From: Sciurus carolinensis
Lineage: Eukaryota > Chordata > Mammalia > Rodentia > Sciuridae
Length of the DNA: 64,000 nt
Reading direction: 5' to 3'
Assembly: GCF_902686445.1 (NCBI RefSeq)
Contig: NC_062213.1
Coordinates: forward strand, 38,700,741-38,764,740
Position numbers and translations under genes: made by a program
In this document: positions 12,111-23,480 of the stretch, in pieces
How positions within the stretch are numbered: the first letter of the stretch is position 1
Layout: each line of letters begins with the position of its first letter
Notes under the pieces: generated by a model
What the model saw: the letters and a program-made list of their open reading frames with translations, nothing else
The model's database searches: none
What the model was told of the DNA's origin: nothing

Positions 12111-12319
12111 TCATGCAGACATTCTCGCACTAGGAGAAATTAGAAAATGTTCTCTAACCTGTGCTTTGATGAGCTTTCAGGTAGCAGTATCTTTAGTCAG
12201 CAGGACTACAGAGGACAACCAGTGACCGCAGTTTGGTGTAGAAGAGAAACAGCTCTGGGAGAGCTGTGAGCACAGCCAGGTGCCAGCCTGATCCTGCTCA
12301 GTTGTAAGCCAGCTTAGCT

Positions 12320-12475
12320 GATTATTCTTTAAGCCTCAAACCTCTCATCAGTAAAAAAACATAAAAATTATTGTTCTTTACTGGATGAATTTAGTTAAGT
12401 CCTTAAAGGTAGGAATTATGCCTTAATAAGGGCATAATTTGATAGACCCTCAATAAAAATTTGTTGAACAAATCA
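12320..12475 (+). repeat. MIR/L2-like 3' end
   Basis: 'ttaagcctcaaacctctcatcagtaa' and later 'accctcaataaaaatttgttgaacaaat' resemble a MIR or L2 3' end. Weak match. Confidence 0.4.
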
Positions 12476-12929
12476 AAGAACAGATTGTGGGAGAGCACTT
12501 CAATGGCACAGAGCCATATAAACACAAACTGTCACTCTATGCCTCTTCCCCTCCCAAACATAAACAGATTGAGAACCAGTGACACTGACCCCACTAAATA
12601 CTTCTGTTAAGAGCCAAAGATCATGAGAATTCACCTGATCCTTTTAGAAGGATATTCACCTGCAAAGGGATAATTTGGAAGTGGGGAGGGTATTTCAAAC
12701 TGAGCATTCTACTTTGCTCATTCTTCAGGGGTGCATAAATTACTTTTCATAAGTTCATGCCTTGCATCCTTGAAGGCATAGATGAAAAGCCCCTCACAGA
12801 GACACAATCCGTGGCCCCTCAGACTGGCCTACTGTGCTCTCCTACAGCACACCTACTCCCTTCCTTCATTGATCCCACCAGAGTTTATGATAATACAACT
12901 CTCCACGTGATTACTTCCTTATTATCTAC

Positions 12930-13062
12930 CTTTTTCACATGTAAACTCCCTGGGGGCAAGGGCTGCGTTTTTTTTTGGTTCAGTACATTTTAGGTAGTTC
13001 AATTTAATGTCTGGCTCATATTAGAATCTCAGTAACTGTTTGTTGATTGAACGAATAAAGCA
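12930..13062 (+). repeat. L2 3' end
   Basis: 'gtaaactccctgggggcaag', 'ggctgcg', 'ctggctcatattagaatctc' and 'tgtttgttgattgaacgaat' are in L2 3' UTR order (TGAGCTCC..GAGGGCAGGG..GTTTGTTGAATGAATG). Confidence 0.65.
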
Positions 13063-14379
13063 AGCTTTACAATATTTTTGTTAAGCAGAAACTTCTATGT
13101 GCTCTCTTTGTACTTTGTTTTGGTTTTTTAAAGTAATGTTTCCTAACTTTGTCAAAAATAATGTTTCTATTAGATATTGAAATTCCATACACTATGACAG
13201 AATTTTAACCTATTGTGCTGACAGAAGCAGTATAAATGATCAGTATAAACTTGTTTCTTAGGCCTTTATTAATTTATCAAGAGCCTAAAGGTTCCCCCTC
13301 CTAAAGTCAGGTTACCACCCACTGTCACATGATAATCAGTTGTCACTTTGGGGCCTCTGGCTGAATAACCACAAGATGTCTTCTAACCAGGTGTGAGCCA
13401 AGGACACAACTCCAGAAAGCCCAGACCAACATCATAATCTGGATTTTGTGGCCTGCCTGCTGTGAGGTCTTCTTTATAACTCTTGGTACAAAGAATGCTT
13501 GTCTGTGAGATTATAAACCTGTTTGTGCACATTCTTTCACACACTGCATTTAAAATTGTACAATATGAGATTGTCTTATTTACAAAACTGAGCCCGGGGA
13601 TAGTAGGGCTAATGAAACCCAAAAGAGTTTCTTCCTAACGGCATAATGGAGATCTTTGGTGTTTCCCTTGAGCTTGTCTAGGCCAGCTTTGAAACTCGCA
13701 TCCCTTCTCTCAGACCAAGGGCTGAGGGGAGGTCCTGAGAAGACAAACCCGCTCCTCCCAAGGGCTGCTCTTTCATCAGGGACACAACTCCTTCATTCCC
13801 CAGTGATTTATATGCCTGGGGTATTATGGAGAAAATGTCGGTGAGGGTCTGAAGCATGCCTTCCTCCAGAGGAGGAAGTGCACCATGGTCTGTAGGACAT
13901 ATGGCACACAGCTCCTGAAAGATCAATGGGAAAATGGAACCTGAGCCTTTGCTGACCACGGATGATCAGGGTGTTGGAAAGAGCACCTTCCCTGAGCTTT
14001 GAAGTATCCCTGACTACAAAGGTTCGAGGAAATTTAGAGTGAATAGGAGCGCCCAAAATATAGTTTGGCAGGCAGAATGCCTATCGTAAAGAATTCCCAA
14101 GTCATATATGAGCAAGATTTCAAAACTCTTCAGACCAGTGCAGGGGAATTTAGGAACCCTTGAGAAGCTTACAATATTCACTTTGTGAATTAACAAGACT
14201 GGGAACATCTCCAGGAGCTGCAGAGACTCCACAGATTTTCAGTGTTCATCAAATGAGCACTGCTGATGGAACGCACGCCCCTGGCTGCTGCAAGTGCAGG
14301 TGTCCAGTGAGTGCGGCGCTGCCGGCTGCTCAGTCATTCTTTTGTTTATCCCTGGCCAGATCCTTCATCTGTTTCCACA

Positions 14380-15000
14380 GCTACTGCTCTCCCCACACCT
14401 CTTCTTCTTTCCCTCTCTCTTGGCAGATCATTCACTCCAACTTCACAAATAAACTCGAGGCACTGAGAACCAATTCAATTAATTTCCTGGCCCCATCCCT
14501 TCACGTTTCTATCTGCATCTGTGCTCATCCTTGCCCCTTTCCCCTGCTGGAGAAACAGAGTGGTCTTTCTAGTCAAGTTCAACTACTTTGCCTGTGCCTT
14601 GGACCTGAGTCTCTGGGCACATCCTTGCTCATATTTTCCACTCTCCTTGCTTGGCTTCTCTCCCACAGTGTGTAGTGCTTTCTCCCCACTGATCTCATTT
14701 TCTTATGCCACACTCTTTGAGAGAACAACACTCATCTGCTCTTCTATTCCCTCACTTCTGCTCACTCTGAACTTATAATTTCTCATCATTATCTTAGTTG
14801 GCTTCCCTCCAGGACTTTCCACCCTGTCACTGTTCTCCTCTGGATGCTTTCCTGTCACTCCACCCAGGTTCTCTTCCTACCACTTGTCTCCTTTTCTCCT
14901 TTCTTTCACTGCTCTCTATTTGCAGTTGGAGTTTCCCTGGATTGCACCTGCTACCCTCTTGGCCTTCTTCATACAATGTCTCATTTTCTCTTTCAGTTCA
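14380..15000 (+). repeat. Pyrimidine-rich region, possibly L2/LINE-derived
   Basis: Long C/T-rich stretch with 'tcacttctgctcactctgaac' and 'cctgtcactccacccagg'. It has the base composition of an L2 body on the plus strand, but I cannot align it confidently. The open frame at 14160-14675 has no recognisable domain and is probably chance. Confidence 0.3.
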
Positions 15001-15290
15001 TTCATTCAGACATTCATTTATTCCATTGATTTTTAAGATCTTCCTGTGTTGACGGGTTCTCTGCTGTGGGCTAGGAACGCATAAGGTATTACCTAACTGC
15101 CAGGAATCTTGATGTAGTAAGAAATCATTTAAAGAAATAAGTGCAATTAAATGCTATACTTGCTGGAGGAGCATATAGAGGGGTTGCAGAGGTGAGGAAG
15201 GAGGCTGCACAGAGGCTCTAGGAGAATCTTGAGATGAGAAAGAATGTGCCTGCAGGGCTGGGCAAGAGGAATCAAGGAATTCCAAGTAAA
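15000..15290 (-). repeat. L2 LINE 3' end, minus strand
   Basis: 'cattcagacattcatttatt' followed by 'ggctaggaacgcataaggta', 'tgaggaaggaggctgcacag' and 'gcctgcagggctgggcaaga' follow the reverse complement of the L2 3' region. Confidence 0.5.
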
Positions 15291-15295
15291 GAAGT

Positions 15296-15530
15296 AGCAC
15301 ATGTGGCACAGTGTTTCACAGCATGGATTTTGGAGCCAGGAAATCTGGATAAAATCCCAGGTTCTCATCTTGTAAGGAATGGGAATGAGAATGTGCTACT
15401 TTTACAGGTCTCATTTTCTATTTCTGCAACAAGCCCTAACTTGTATGGCTGCTGTAAAACTTAAATAATAGCAGAAGTGCTTATTAGCACAATGACTGTC
15501 GTAGAGTATGTGATTATTAAATAAGCCATT
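15296..15530 (+). repeat. MIR SINE
   Basis: 'cacagcatggattttggagccagg', 'ctggataaaatcccaggttctc', 'aacttaaataatagcagaag' and 'gtagagtatgtgattattaa' give the tRNA-like head and the core/tail of MIR in order. Confidence 0.75.
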
Positions 15531-15659
15531 ATAACTACAAATATATTTATAACTTTAACATGGATTTTATAACCATTACAAAAGGATCTATTTCATAAGC
15601 TTGTTGTGAAGACCAAATGAACTAACAAATGTGAAAGAACTAAAAAAGTATAGCACAAA

Positions 15660-16010
15660 ATTGTTCAGTCATAAAAAGGAATGAAGTTCTGATACATGCT
15701 ATAATATGAATGAGCCTTTAAGAAAATAAGGTAATAAACCGGACACAAAAGGACAAATAGTTTATGATTCCCCTTGTCTGAGGTACTGAGAGTAGGCAAA
15801 TTCATAGAGACAAGAAAGCCGAATAGAGGTTACTGGGAGTTGGGGAAAGGAGGCATAATGAGTTATTATTGAATGGGCACAGAGTTTGTTTGGAATGATA
15901 AAAAAAGTTTTAGACATAGTGGTGATGCTTGTACAACACTGTAAATGTATTTAACACCACTGAATCATACACTTACAAATATTAGGTTTCACGTACAGCA
16001 GAAAGAAAAT
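15660..16010 (+). repeat. Old L1 (L1M-type) 3' end
   Basis: 'cagtcataaaaaggaatgaa', 'ctgatacatgctataatatg', 'ccggacacaaaaggacaaat', 'gtggtgatgcttgtacaaca' and 'ccactgaatcatacacttac' follow the classic L1M ORF2-3' UTR consensus. No frame survives. Confidence 0.85.
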
Positions 16011-16523
16011 AACAAATTCATATGCTATTTTCAACAAAATACCACTCACATTCAGAGTCTGACAAACAAATCAGGATATTTTCCCTGCTCAGGTTTTTAA
16101 AAACTATACTTACATTTGCAGAGGTTTACTAGTATAAAAATGTACATTTTTAAATTGGTACATTTTCAAAAAAGGAAATTAATCTAGGGTTGGTATTTTG
16201 ATCATCCTAAAATATGGACAACGAATTTACTTCTAAATAAAGAAGTCTAATAATTGTGCCTCACTTTTGACCTGTGTTAGAACCAAGATGACTTGATTTT
16301 TTCCACATGCTCCCTCTGGTGAATAGTTGCATAGTATACTTTGGAGATACATATTTGTATTTAAGAATTTAAGTCAGATGAGGATGTAAAAACGGATACA
16401 CAAACACCCCTACATAGAGACAAGTCCAGCATTTAGAAAGCTGTGTTTAAAATAAAAAACCAACAAGGCTTCAGAAAGGGGAATTTTCCCTTGGGGCTTG
16501 GCAGGGACACATGGCTTACTGAC

Positions 16524-16723
16524 CTGCATCCCCTGACTGTTGATGTCAACAGCATCACTCCACTCACTGGTTATTTCATCTGGCAACTCTGTCCTCAAAC
16601 AGAGGCTAGGAAGTAAGTCTTTGGTCTTGCAGTCTGGATAACTGGAAACCTGATGATAGAGCTCATGATGAACTGAGCTTTCAGAAGGAATTTTTCTGCA
16701 ATAAACCTCAAATTTTGGGACGT
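16524..16723 (-). CDS. VPS13B: VPS13B exon, 66 codons plus completing bases
   Basis: 200 nt after TAATTTCAG. Its first two bases complete aspartate; the exon ends in phase 0 with DINSQGMQ before GTCAGTAAG, a donor with C at +3. It encodes VPKFEVYCRKIPSESSVHHE, then LYHQVSSYPDCKTKDLLPSL and TSEWSDAVDINSQGMQ (local residues 664-730). After it the gene runs into a 12.7-kb intron. Confidence 0.97.
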
Positions 16724-16931
16724 CTGAAATTAAAAAAAAGGCATATGCAGACTTAGGTCTGAACCATAAAGACAGGGGTATTAAACATTACATGGTAAAA
16801 TGAACTTCTTAAGAAGGGATGAGCAATACTTTTATTTAAACATTTTTCAGAGGATACAGGTATCTATTAAATAAAAAATAAACCTCCAGAAAGAAAGTTT
16901 TATTATTTAAAGTCAGTTCTATAAAATATAC

Positions 16932-17059
16932 CTTTAATGTTTTCCTTTATAAGCATTGCTACTGGGCATCTGTTGTGGAAAATGACTCGAGGACTAGGGT
17001 CTTCTGAGAGGGTTAAATAAGTCACTCCAAAGTGTTCTTGATATGTCAGTGCTATAGCC
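16932..17059 (-). CDS. VPS13B: VPS13B exon, 42 codons plus split codons
   Basis: 128 nt after CTATTTTAG. The first base completes arginine, then AIALTYQEHFGVTYLTLSED, PSPRVIFHNRCPVAMLIKEN and IK, ending with G of an aspartate codon before GTATATTT. Local residues are 621-663. PSPRVIFHNRCPVAMLI again resembles a VAB-type repeat start (a hydrophobic run, then HN, then a short strand). The next intron is only 208 bp. Confidence 0.96.
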
Positions 17060-19448
17060 CTAAAATAGAATCAAATCAAATGACAGAGATGGTTTAGAAA
17101 AAAGTGCAAGTTCTCTCTCTTGATCATGTTTACTTGGATTAGCAATGTTCCAAACACTAAAATGCCTCTCTTTTATACCTTAGGGGAGATTTTTTCCAGA
17201 AAAATGAGGCCATCCCTTCATTTAATTTAGTATAGGAACTGAATATTTACTGATTTTTTAAAATGGTAACATACTTATTGTAAGATATCCAAAAAATGTG
17301 AGGAATTATTTAAAAGATTAAAAACCATAACTCTACCACTCAGAAAGAACTACAGCTAACTCTACAGTCATCTTGTCCTTCCACCCTTTTCCTCTATGCA
17401 TATGTATCTTAAACTACTCAGACAGGGTACCATCTTCTCCAAAAGTGCTCAGTAAGTTCTGATAAAGGAAGAGGTGAACTACTTTAAGGACTACTTCAGA
17501 ATGTGGATGTCTGTCCATTTCCATTATAAAAACAGACAGACTTAAATGTTGGTTGTCAATTTTCACAAGATGGTCAGGCTTCACAGGATCTACATTTTGA
17601 CCACCAGGTCAAAGGTGTATTGCTAGCAATAAGAAAAATAGCTGCCTGGGCACAGATTGCCCTCTGTAATAGAAAGAGAAACTCTCCTATTGTATGTACT
17701 ACAGACTATCAAATGATATTTCATGTCAAATCAGGAAAAAGATTCTCTCTGAAGTTCAAATTACATACACTGTCAGAAGTAATAAAATAAATTAGTTAAT
17801 TTGCTGAATGTGGTTTTTTGTTTATGCTTATTAAAATGGGTTAATAGCACATTAAACAATTTCCTGTTTGCCATCTATCCTATTTCCAATTTGCCAATGT
17901 GAGTTCTTTCCAAAGATCACAGTAGTCTAAGATGCCAAAGTGAATAGTGCATTAGCATTTGGTGAAAGATAATACCATCAAATGTGCACTACAGAGTGAG
18001 GGGAGGAAAGAGATGAGGAAACCGGGAGATGAGCAGAAAGTGCATTCCTTTTCAGAGTGAAGCTCTTAGATAAATAGGGAAGATCCTTTCTTAGACTAAT
18101 TTTGGAAGAGCTGGGAAAGCTGAACTCAGACAATTTTCTTTTGATAGCTATGAAAGTTGGGGGCCAAACTAGAGCTACTTAGATTTAATATTTATAGACA
18201 AGATTAATTTATATTATAATTCTTTTTTTAAAATTTATTTTTAGTTATACGTGGACACAATACTTTTATTTATTTTTATGTGGTGGTAAGGATGGAACCC
18301 AGTGCTCCACATGTGCCAGGTGAGTGCTCCACCAATGAGCCACAACCCCAGCCCCTATATTACAATTCTTAGAATTTTAAGCTTCATTTCCAAATAAAGT
18401 TTTCCTTCAAATTTTGACTTTTACTGTAAAAATAAGATTTGTTTTATAGACAGAAGTTTGTATACCTTTCAAGAATACTTCCTTAAATTCAACATGCTTA
18501 ATATTATCTAAAACCAGAATATAAATTAGGGCAACCCCTCTTTGCAGGGTTAAGGCTGAAAATGTTGGTAAACTCAGGGATTTTTGTGAATGTTGTGAAG
18601 GAAGAAAGTATGTGGATGTGGAATAGGGCCTTACCACTATGGACAACTCCAGTTAAGCTGTTATCTTTTAAAATATTACTATTAAATCTTTGTATACATC
18701 AAAAAAGTTAGGATGGCTGAAGTCCAAAAACCTATAAATTCATGATCATGAGCATAAGGTACCTCCCATAAGGTCACAATATGTTTTCTTTTGTAGCTGT
18801 TATATATACCATAAATAAGTTATTCCTGACAGCTGTAGAAAGAATGGATTGCATGCAAAACAACCACAAAATAGAAGTCCAGTATGAAGAAACCATTACA
18901 TGTCTCTGCCTTGATTCTGTGGCTGTTATTTGCATAATTGGTATTGGTAATTGGCAACTGGTGTGCAGAAACAACCACAGCAGAGAGTCTTCTGTGGATC
19001 GTGTTTATCTAAGTTCTCTCTCTAGATGATTTTTTTGTGAAAAATTCCATTTTGAAATAAAAGTACAATATTAGAAAAGAAAAAGCTTTCCCAACTTGGT
19101 TTTCTCATATTTTAGCCTTAATTTCTCACCATTTTACAGAGGCTAAGAACTCCTAAAAGAAGGTAATCTTTTTCATTATGGTGTATTGCTGCTATGCTGT
19201 GGTACAAATGACATCATTTTCCCCCAGGATAAGATGCATACAGAAAAAATCTCCTAAGCAGTACACTGGGACAACCCATATGTGATCACAACATCTGACC
19301 AACTATATATAATGTCTAAAAGTCATTAAAGATAAAAGTAAAATGTAGTCTTACATATGTGGAACATTGCACCTATTCTGTCTCTCAGCATCTCCATGGA
19401 CAGTGACACTGACAGGCAAAGAAGGGCATTCACATATATGTAAAATAC
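17060..19448 (-). other. VPS13B intron, 2.4 kb
   Basis: One ID SINE (18225-18355) is recognised. The rest is AT-rich and shows nothing else I can support. Confidence 0.8.
18225..18355 (-). mobile_element. ID-like SINE with near-perfect target duplication
   Basis: Plus strand reads 'tttagttatacgtggacaca', 'ttatgtggtggtaaggatgg', 'aacccagtgctccac' and 'tgagccacaaccccag', the reverse complement of the sciurid ID element with its A-rich tail. Flanks TATATTATAATTCTT (18210-18224) and TATATTACAATTCTT (18356-18370) differ at one base. Confidence 0.9.
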
Positions 19449-19732
19449 CTGGTACAGAATCCGTTTTCCCTAGAATTCCCAAGGGGCACTGCCACACTCT
19501 GTCTGGGAAACTCTTGTTTAACTAGAGCTGGCAGGCTCCAGCACTGTGAGCTGTTGGCACCTGCAGCAGGAGAAAAGCCCAGCAAAATCTGTTTCTGAAG
19601 TAAGGATGCATCCAACATCGATGGCCCAATGTCAGGCATTAAATCCCAGCAAGGAAGGGAGCTGGGTTGCATAGCAGGCTGCTCTCCACCTGGGCAAATG
19701 CTGAAAGTAGCACTGTCTGGAACATGAAAATA
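19449..19732 (-). CDS. VPS13B: VPS13B exon, 94 codons plus split codon
   Basis: The longest exon here, 284 nt, from CTTTTTCCAG to GTATTTTA. It enters in phase 0 with YFHVPDSATFSICPGGEQPA and leaves AG of a split arginine after NGFCT. It encodes local residues 527-620. The middle, with SSLPCWDLMPD, LLQKQILLGFSPA and QCWSLPALVKQEFPRQSVAV, is typical of this part of VPS13B. No in-frame stop. Confidence 0.97.
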
Positions 19733-20307
19733 CTGGAAAAAGAAAAGACAATGCAGAGAGGGCATAGTTACTACAACAATGCAGTGAAGTTAAGGTTTAA
19801 AAGCATAGCTTCTAAGAAACCATAACCATGTGTTCTCAGAAAGTGGCCAAGCTGGGAATGTGGGTCTATTGGTACAAGAAAGCCCTAATGAGACAATTAA
19901 AGTACTGGAAGCAGGGTTGCTTTTCAGGGCATACTGAAACATGATAGAGCTGGGGTGATCTAAAAGATGATGCACAGTTCCCACTGGGTTCCAGGTATTG
20001 CAAAAATCCCTATGCCACCAGGGTAGAAATACCATGTGTTGGGGAGGAAGTCCTCTTGAGTAGATAGGTTTGGCTACACTGAAAGGGTGTGGCTTGGTGG
20101 GGATGTCAGGAAAAGAGATCTGGGTAAGATTCAGAACAGGAAACTGGGAGTTCAGAAGACAAATTTTATGTAAGGCTCATCCTGAGGGAGGAGCAAATTC
20201 TGATGGAATTTTACACTGTTTCTGGCATTAGTGTCTGAATTTTAGACTTAAAAAGAACCTCAAGGAATAATATATTTGAATGTCCTCTTTCACAGCTGAG
20301 GAAGCTG

Positions 20308-20513
20308 TTTGTTTTTATTTCATTTTTGTTGTTACTGTTGTTTGTTTTGTTTTGGTATCAGGGATTGAATCCAGGGGTGCTTAACCACATCCCCAGTTCT
20401 TTTTATTTTGAGATAGAATCTTGCTAAGTGCTGAGACTGGCTTTGCATTTGCAATTCTTCTGCCTCAGCCTCCTGAGTCACTGGGATTACAAGTGCATGC
20501 TACCATGCCCAGC
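20308..20513 (-). mobile_element. B1-dID SINE
   Basis: 'tttggtatcagggattgaat', 'aaccacatccccag', 'gagactggctttgcatttgc' and 'cctgagtcactgggattaca' give the composite SINE on the minus strand. Flanking 9-bp direct repeat AGGAAGCTG at 20299-20307 and 20514-20522. Confidence 0.88.
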
Positions 20514-20819
20514 AGGAAGCTGCTTTTGACTGAGTTTTGTCCAATATCACAAAGCCAGGAAGTGGCAAAGCCCAGCCAGAAGTCAGAATTTCTGCTTCTG
20601 AGTCTGGGGTTTCCCCACTGTTCCACAGTCTTCCTGAGAGGCTAGGGATTATCATGCCTCTTGAAAAATTCCACATCTGCCTGAAGCAGAGTCAGTGTTG
20701 GAAAAGGGGATATTCCTCAGCTATAGGGGCACACTGGGTCTTCCTCTTCATCCAGGAAGCTTAGGCAAACAGAGGAGATAGAGGATCCTGGGTGATGTCG
20801 ATGCTGCAGATGCTGCTGG

Positions 20820-20945
20820 CTACAGTCATTTACTAAGCACCTATCCTTTTTCCTTAGTTAACTTATTTAATTCTCATTAAACCTACAACGAATGCAAAAT
20901 GATGCCTATTTTATAGATGAGAAAACGTCATCTGGTCCAATGTTT
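20820..20945 (-). repeat. MIR fragment, minus strand
   Basis: 'catttactaagcacctatcc', 'aattctcattaaacctacaa' and 'tattttatagatgagaaaac' follow the reverse complement of MIR. Confidence 0.55.
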
Positions 20946-21951
20946 CAGGAAGTCCTAGAGTAAGAACTAGGACAATTATCTAGAGGCATGCTGATTCTCT
21001 TGTCAAAGCAAATGTTGTTGACCTCTATTTCTTAATTGGATAATCAACTGGGTACTTCTGGTCACCTATTTATTTATTTTTTATCAATGAACCAGGGAGG
21101 AATTCTAGTGTTCCACATTTTTGTAAATACCACAACACACTGTCTAAAAAATGTAAGATTTTATCCTGATCAATTATTCTAATATAATTTTTAGAAACAA
21201 TGTAAGGAATAATAATAACTGCAGAAAAAGATAAAGAAAGATAATACTTTCTCATAGGACAGTTTCATTAACATTAAATATCAGCATACTCCTTGGCATA
21301 TTGTTAAGTTTTTCTTTTTTTAAAACAATCTCTACTTACTTTCTTAAAATATATCTATTCATTTTCATTGTACAGAGCTGAATCAAGAACACCTCTCAAC
21401 ATTCCTGGATTTATTTTCTACATGTTCTGCCATTGAGATGTTAACATAAACGAGCTGGTACATTTTCACATTCACTCTGTGTGAACACAAAGCTCACTGC
21501 CCCAGATCATTGGCTTGGTCTGTTCGTGGCTCGGGTTGGCTCTTGCCCTTGGTCCACTCCAGTTACTCAAACCAGCTCTTCAGTTGCTGCAACCTGTGGG
21601 GCAGATGTTTTCTTCGTGCAACTCAGAGCTGGTCCTCGGGCCCACTGCTTTGCTAGTGGGGGTTCAGTGAACCTGTGAGAGGACCATGCTGGAGCCTCTG
21701 AGCAGATGGGGCGCAGGCAGAACTAATCCAGCAGTGTCAGGACCTGCTGCTCTGGAGGATTTCTGATCATTAATTACCTTGGAAGTACTGACCATGACAT
21801 CCATGGCTTTAATTAGAGCCACAATAAGTGGATTTCTCTTTACCTATATTCAGCATTAGCCTATTCTTTGCCCTAGGCTATAAAAAATTGATCCTATTTG
21901 TTGTTAATTAAGCAAAATGTAGACAAAACAATTATGTTATGAATTGCTTAC

Positions 21952-22098
21952 CTCCTTTCCAGAATGGGGTTTGGAGACAGATAGCTGTGGTTTATAAAAT
22001 ATCTGATATGGTGTGTTATTGATTACTGTAGTCTTGTCTTCAATCTGAATAATCTGTATGCCTTGCTGTACCATGGAAGAGATGCAGAACTGACACAA
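21952..22098 (-). CDS. VPS13B: VPS13B exon, 49 codons
   Basis: 147 nt, phase 0 at both ends, acceptor TCTTACAG and donor GTAAGC. It encodes LCQFCISSMVQQGIQIIQIE, then DKTTVINNTPYQIFYKPQLS and VSKPHSGKE (local residues 478-526). TVINNTPYQIFYKP has the 'I.N.T...I....' form of a VAB repeat, with an Asn in the place where the family usually conserves it. Confidence 0.97.
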
Positions 22099-22529
22099 CT
22101 GTAAGATAATTGAGGAAAGGGTATTTTTAAAACAATATTATAAGGCATATGCAAATCTTTTGACTATCTTTAAAGGTTAGTTATATATTAGTTTGTGCAA
22201 GATAGCACCAGTTTACCTTTCTCCAGAGTACTTAATAGGATTTCCTTTCAGTCTCCAAAATGCCCTGGCCAATACAGGGCTAGCATTTACTTTAACAAGC
22301 CAGTTATTTGTGCTACTATTGCAAGAGATTTGTGTTCAGATTATTTTACAGATTACCTCACACAATATTTATAAAGTACTTATATGTAAACAAATTCCTA
22401 CTCATCTTACTCAACAGAATTCAATATGGCATCCCTTCTTAAGAGCATCACAGCAGCGACCTCACAGTGTGCCTATAATGGGCTCAGTAGAGTTCTAAAA
22501 CTTTAAAAGTGACAATGAAGATGAAGGAA

Positions 22530-22690
22530 ACAATAATGATTGACCTTCATGTATTGTTACATCATGTACCCCACTTGTTTTAAGTAATTTATGAATATTA
22601 ATTCACAAATTCCTATGTATAGTAATGATATAGGGTTTTTTCTATTATTCCCATTTTACAGAAGATGAAAGTGAGATGCAGAAGGTCAGC
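22530..22690 (-). repeat. MIR/L2-like fragment, minus strand
   Basis: 'attattcccattttacagaagatgaaagtgag' is the conserved MIR reverse-strand core. The flanks are diverged. Confidence 0.5.
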
Positions 22691-22699
22691 ACTTGTCAA

Positions 22700-22760
22700 G
22701 GTCTGGCTGGCGCTGGAACCTATGTGGTCTGGCTGGCACTGGAACCTATGTGGTCTGGCT
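22700..22760 (+). repeat. Tandem repeat, 26-bp unit, about 2.3 copies
   Basis: Unit GGTCTGGCTGGCRCTGGAAC plus CTATGT at 22700-22725 and 22726-22751 (one difference), then a partial third copy GGTCTGGCT. Confidence 0.95.
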
Positions 22761-22881
22761 CTGCAGGGCTGCTCCTCACCACTATGTGCATTGTTCCTCA
22801 CACTCCTGCATCACATGTGGCACTGATGCTTGGATGGTTACCTGCCTAAGGGCAGCCATCCAGTCAGTGCCAATCTCAGAG

Positions 22882-23324
22882 CAGCAGTTCTCAAAGGGTG
22901 GCCAGGGACTCGTATGGAGGATCTCCAGAAAGAGTACTAAGTTGAAAACTGTTTTTATAATACTGACATTATATTTTTCTCTTTACTTGAATTTCCTCAT
23001 GAGCATACAGTGGAATTTCCCAGAGGCTATGTGACATACCATGTCATCTCTGATGGCTAATGGAAAACTCTTATGTTTAAAAAACATCTTGGGGCTCAGT
23101 GGCAGAGCACTTGTCTAGCACATGTGAGGCACTGGGTTCGATCCTCAGCACCACATGAAAATAAATAAACAAAGGTATTGTGTCCATTTACCGCTAAAAA
23201 AAAAATCTTAATTTTCAATCTGGTAAAAACTGATAGAAACAAAAGGTCTCTGGGGCGGGGGTCCCCAACAATTTTTAAGAGTATAAAGGAATCCTAAGAC
23301 TAAAGTGTTTGAGAGTTACTACTG
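22882..23324 (+). mobile_element. hAT-Charlie-type non-autonomous DNA transposon, interrupted by a SINE
   Basis: The left end CAGCAGTTCTCAAAGGGTGG and the right end 'gtttgagagttactactg' are imperfect inverted repeats with CAG..CTG termini. 'ggactcgtatggaggatc', 'aaactgtttttataata', 'aacaaaaggtctctgggg' and 'tttttaagagtataaaggaa' match the two ends of a Charlie consensus with the transposase middle deleted. The ID SINE at 23090-23207 splits it. No clear 8-bp target duplication remains. Confidence 0.7.
23090..23207 (+). mobile_element. ID-like SINE, plus strand
   Basis: Reads GGGGCTCAGTGGCAGAGCAC, 'ttgtctagcacatgtgagg', 'cactgggttcgatcctcagc' and 'accacatgaaaataaataaa', ending in an A-run. The tRNA-type box A-like and box B-like (GGTTCGATCC) sequences are intact. 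It lies inside the Charlie element and is antisense to VPS13B. Confidence 0.93.
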
Positions 23325-23357
23325 AGAATAATTAGACATCACTATATGTTCCAACAG

Positions 23358-23480
23358 TTAGTTCATTCATTCATTCATTTGCAAGCATTTATTCAGCACT
23401 TGCTATGGCTACTTTGTGAGGTGCTAGAGGTATTGGGAGTTTGCCTGCATTGTTTCCAGGTTTTGATGGCAGTTCTCAAC
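23358..23480 (-). repeat. L2 3' end fragment, minus strand
   Basis: (ATTC)n-like start 'ttcattcattcattcatttg' followed by 'agcatttattcagcacttgc' and 'gaggtgctagaggtattggg' is the reverse strand of the L2 3' end. Confidence 0.55.

Larger units (their letters stand above)
3871..16523 (-). other. VPS13B intron, 12.7 kb
   Basis: Contains L2 fragments, one B1-type SINE, a hAT fossil, MLT1-type LTRs, an L3/CR1 LINE, MIRs and an old L1, listed separately. I recognise nothing in 3871-4880, 5610-6500, 8101-10000, 13065-14380 and 16015-16523. The stretch 13640-14160 is unusually GC-rich for its surroundings, with no known repeat that I can name. Confidence 0.85.
19733..21951 (-). other. VPS13B intron, 2.2 kb
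   Basis: Contains a B1-dID SINE (20308-20513) and a weak MIR (20820-20945). The segment 21480-21760 is more GC-rich than its surroundings and carries a 65-codon open frame with no recognisable domain. I cannot assign it. Confidence 0.8.

Noticed and set aside
14160..14675. 171-codon open frame, longest on the plus strand
   Set aside because: No domain, low complexity and C/T-rich, with no splice or start context; probably a chance frame in LINE-like sequence.
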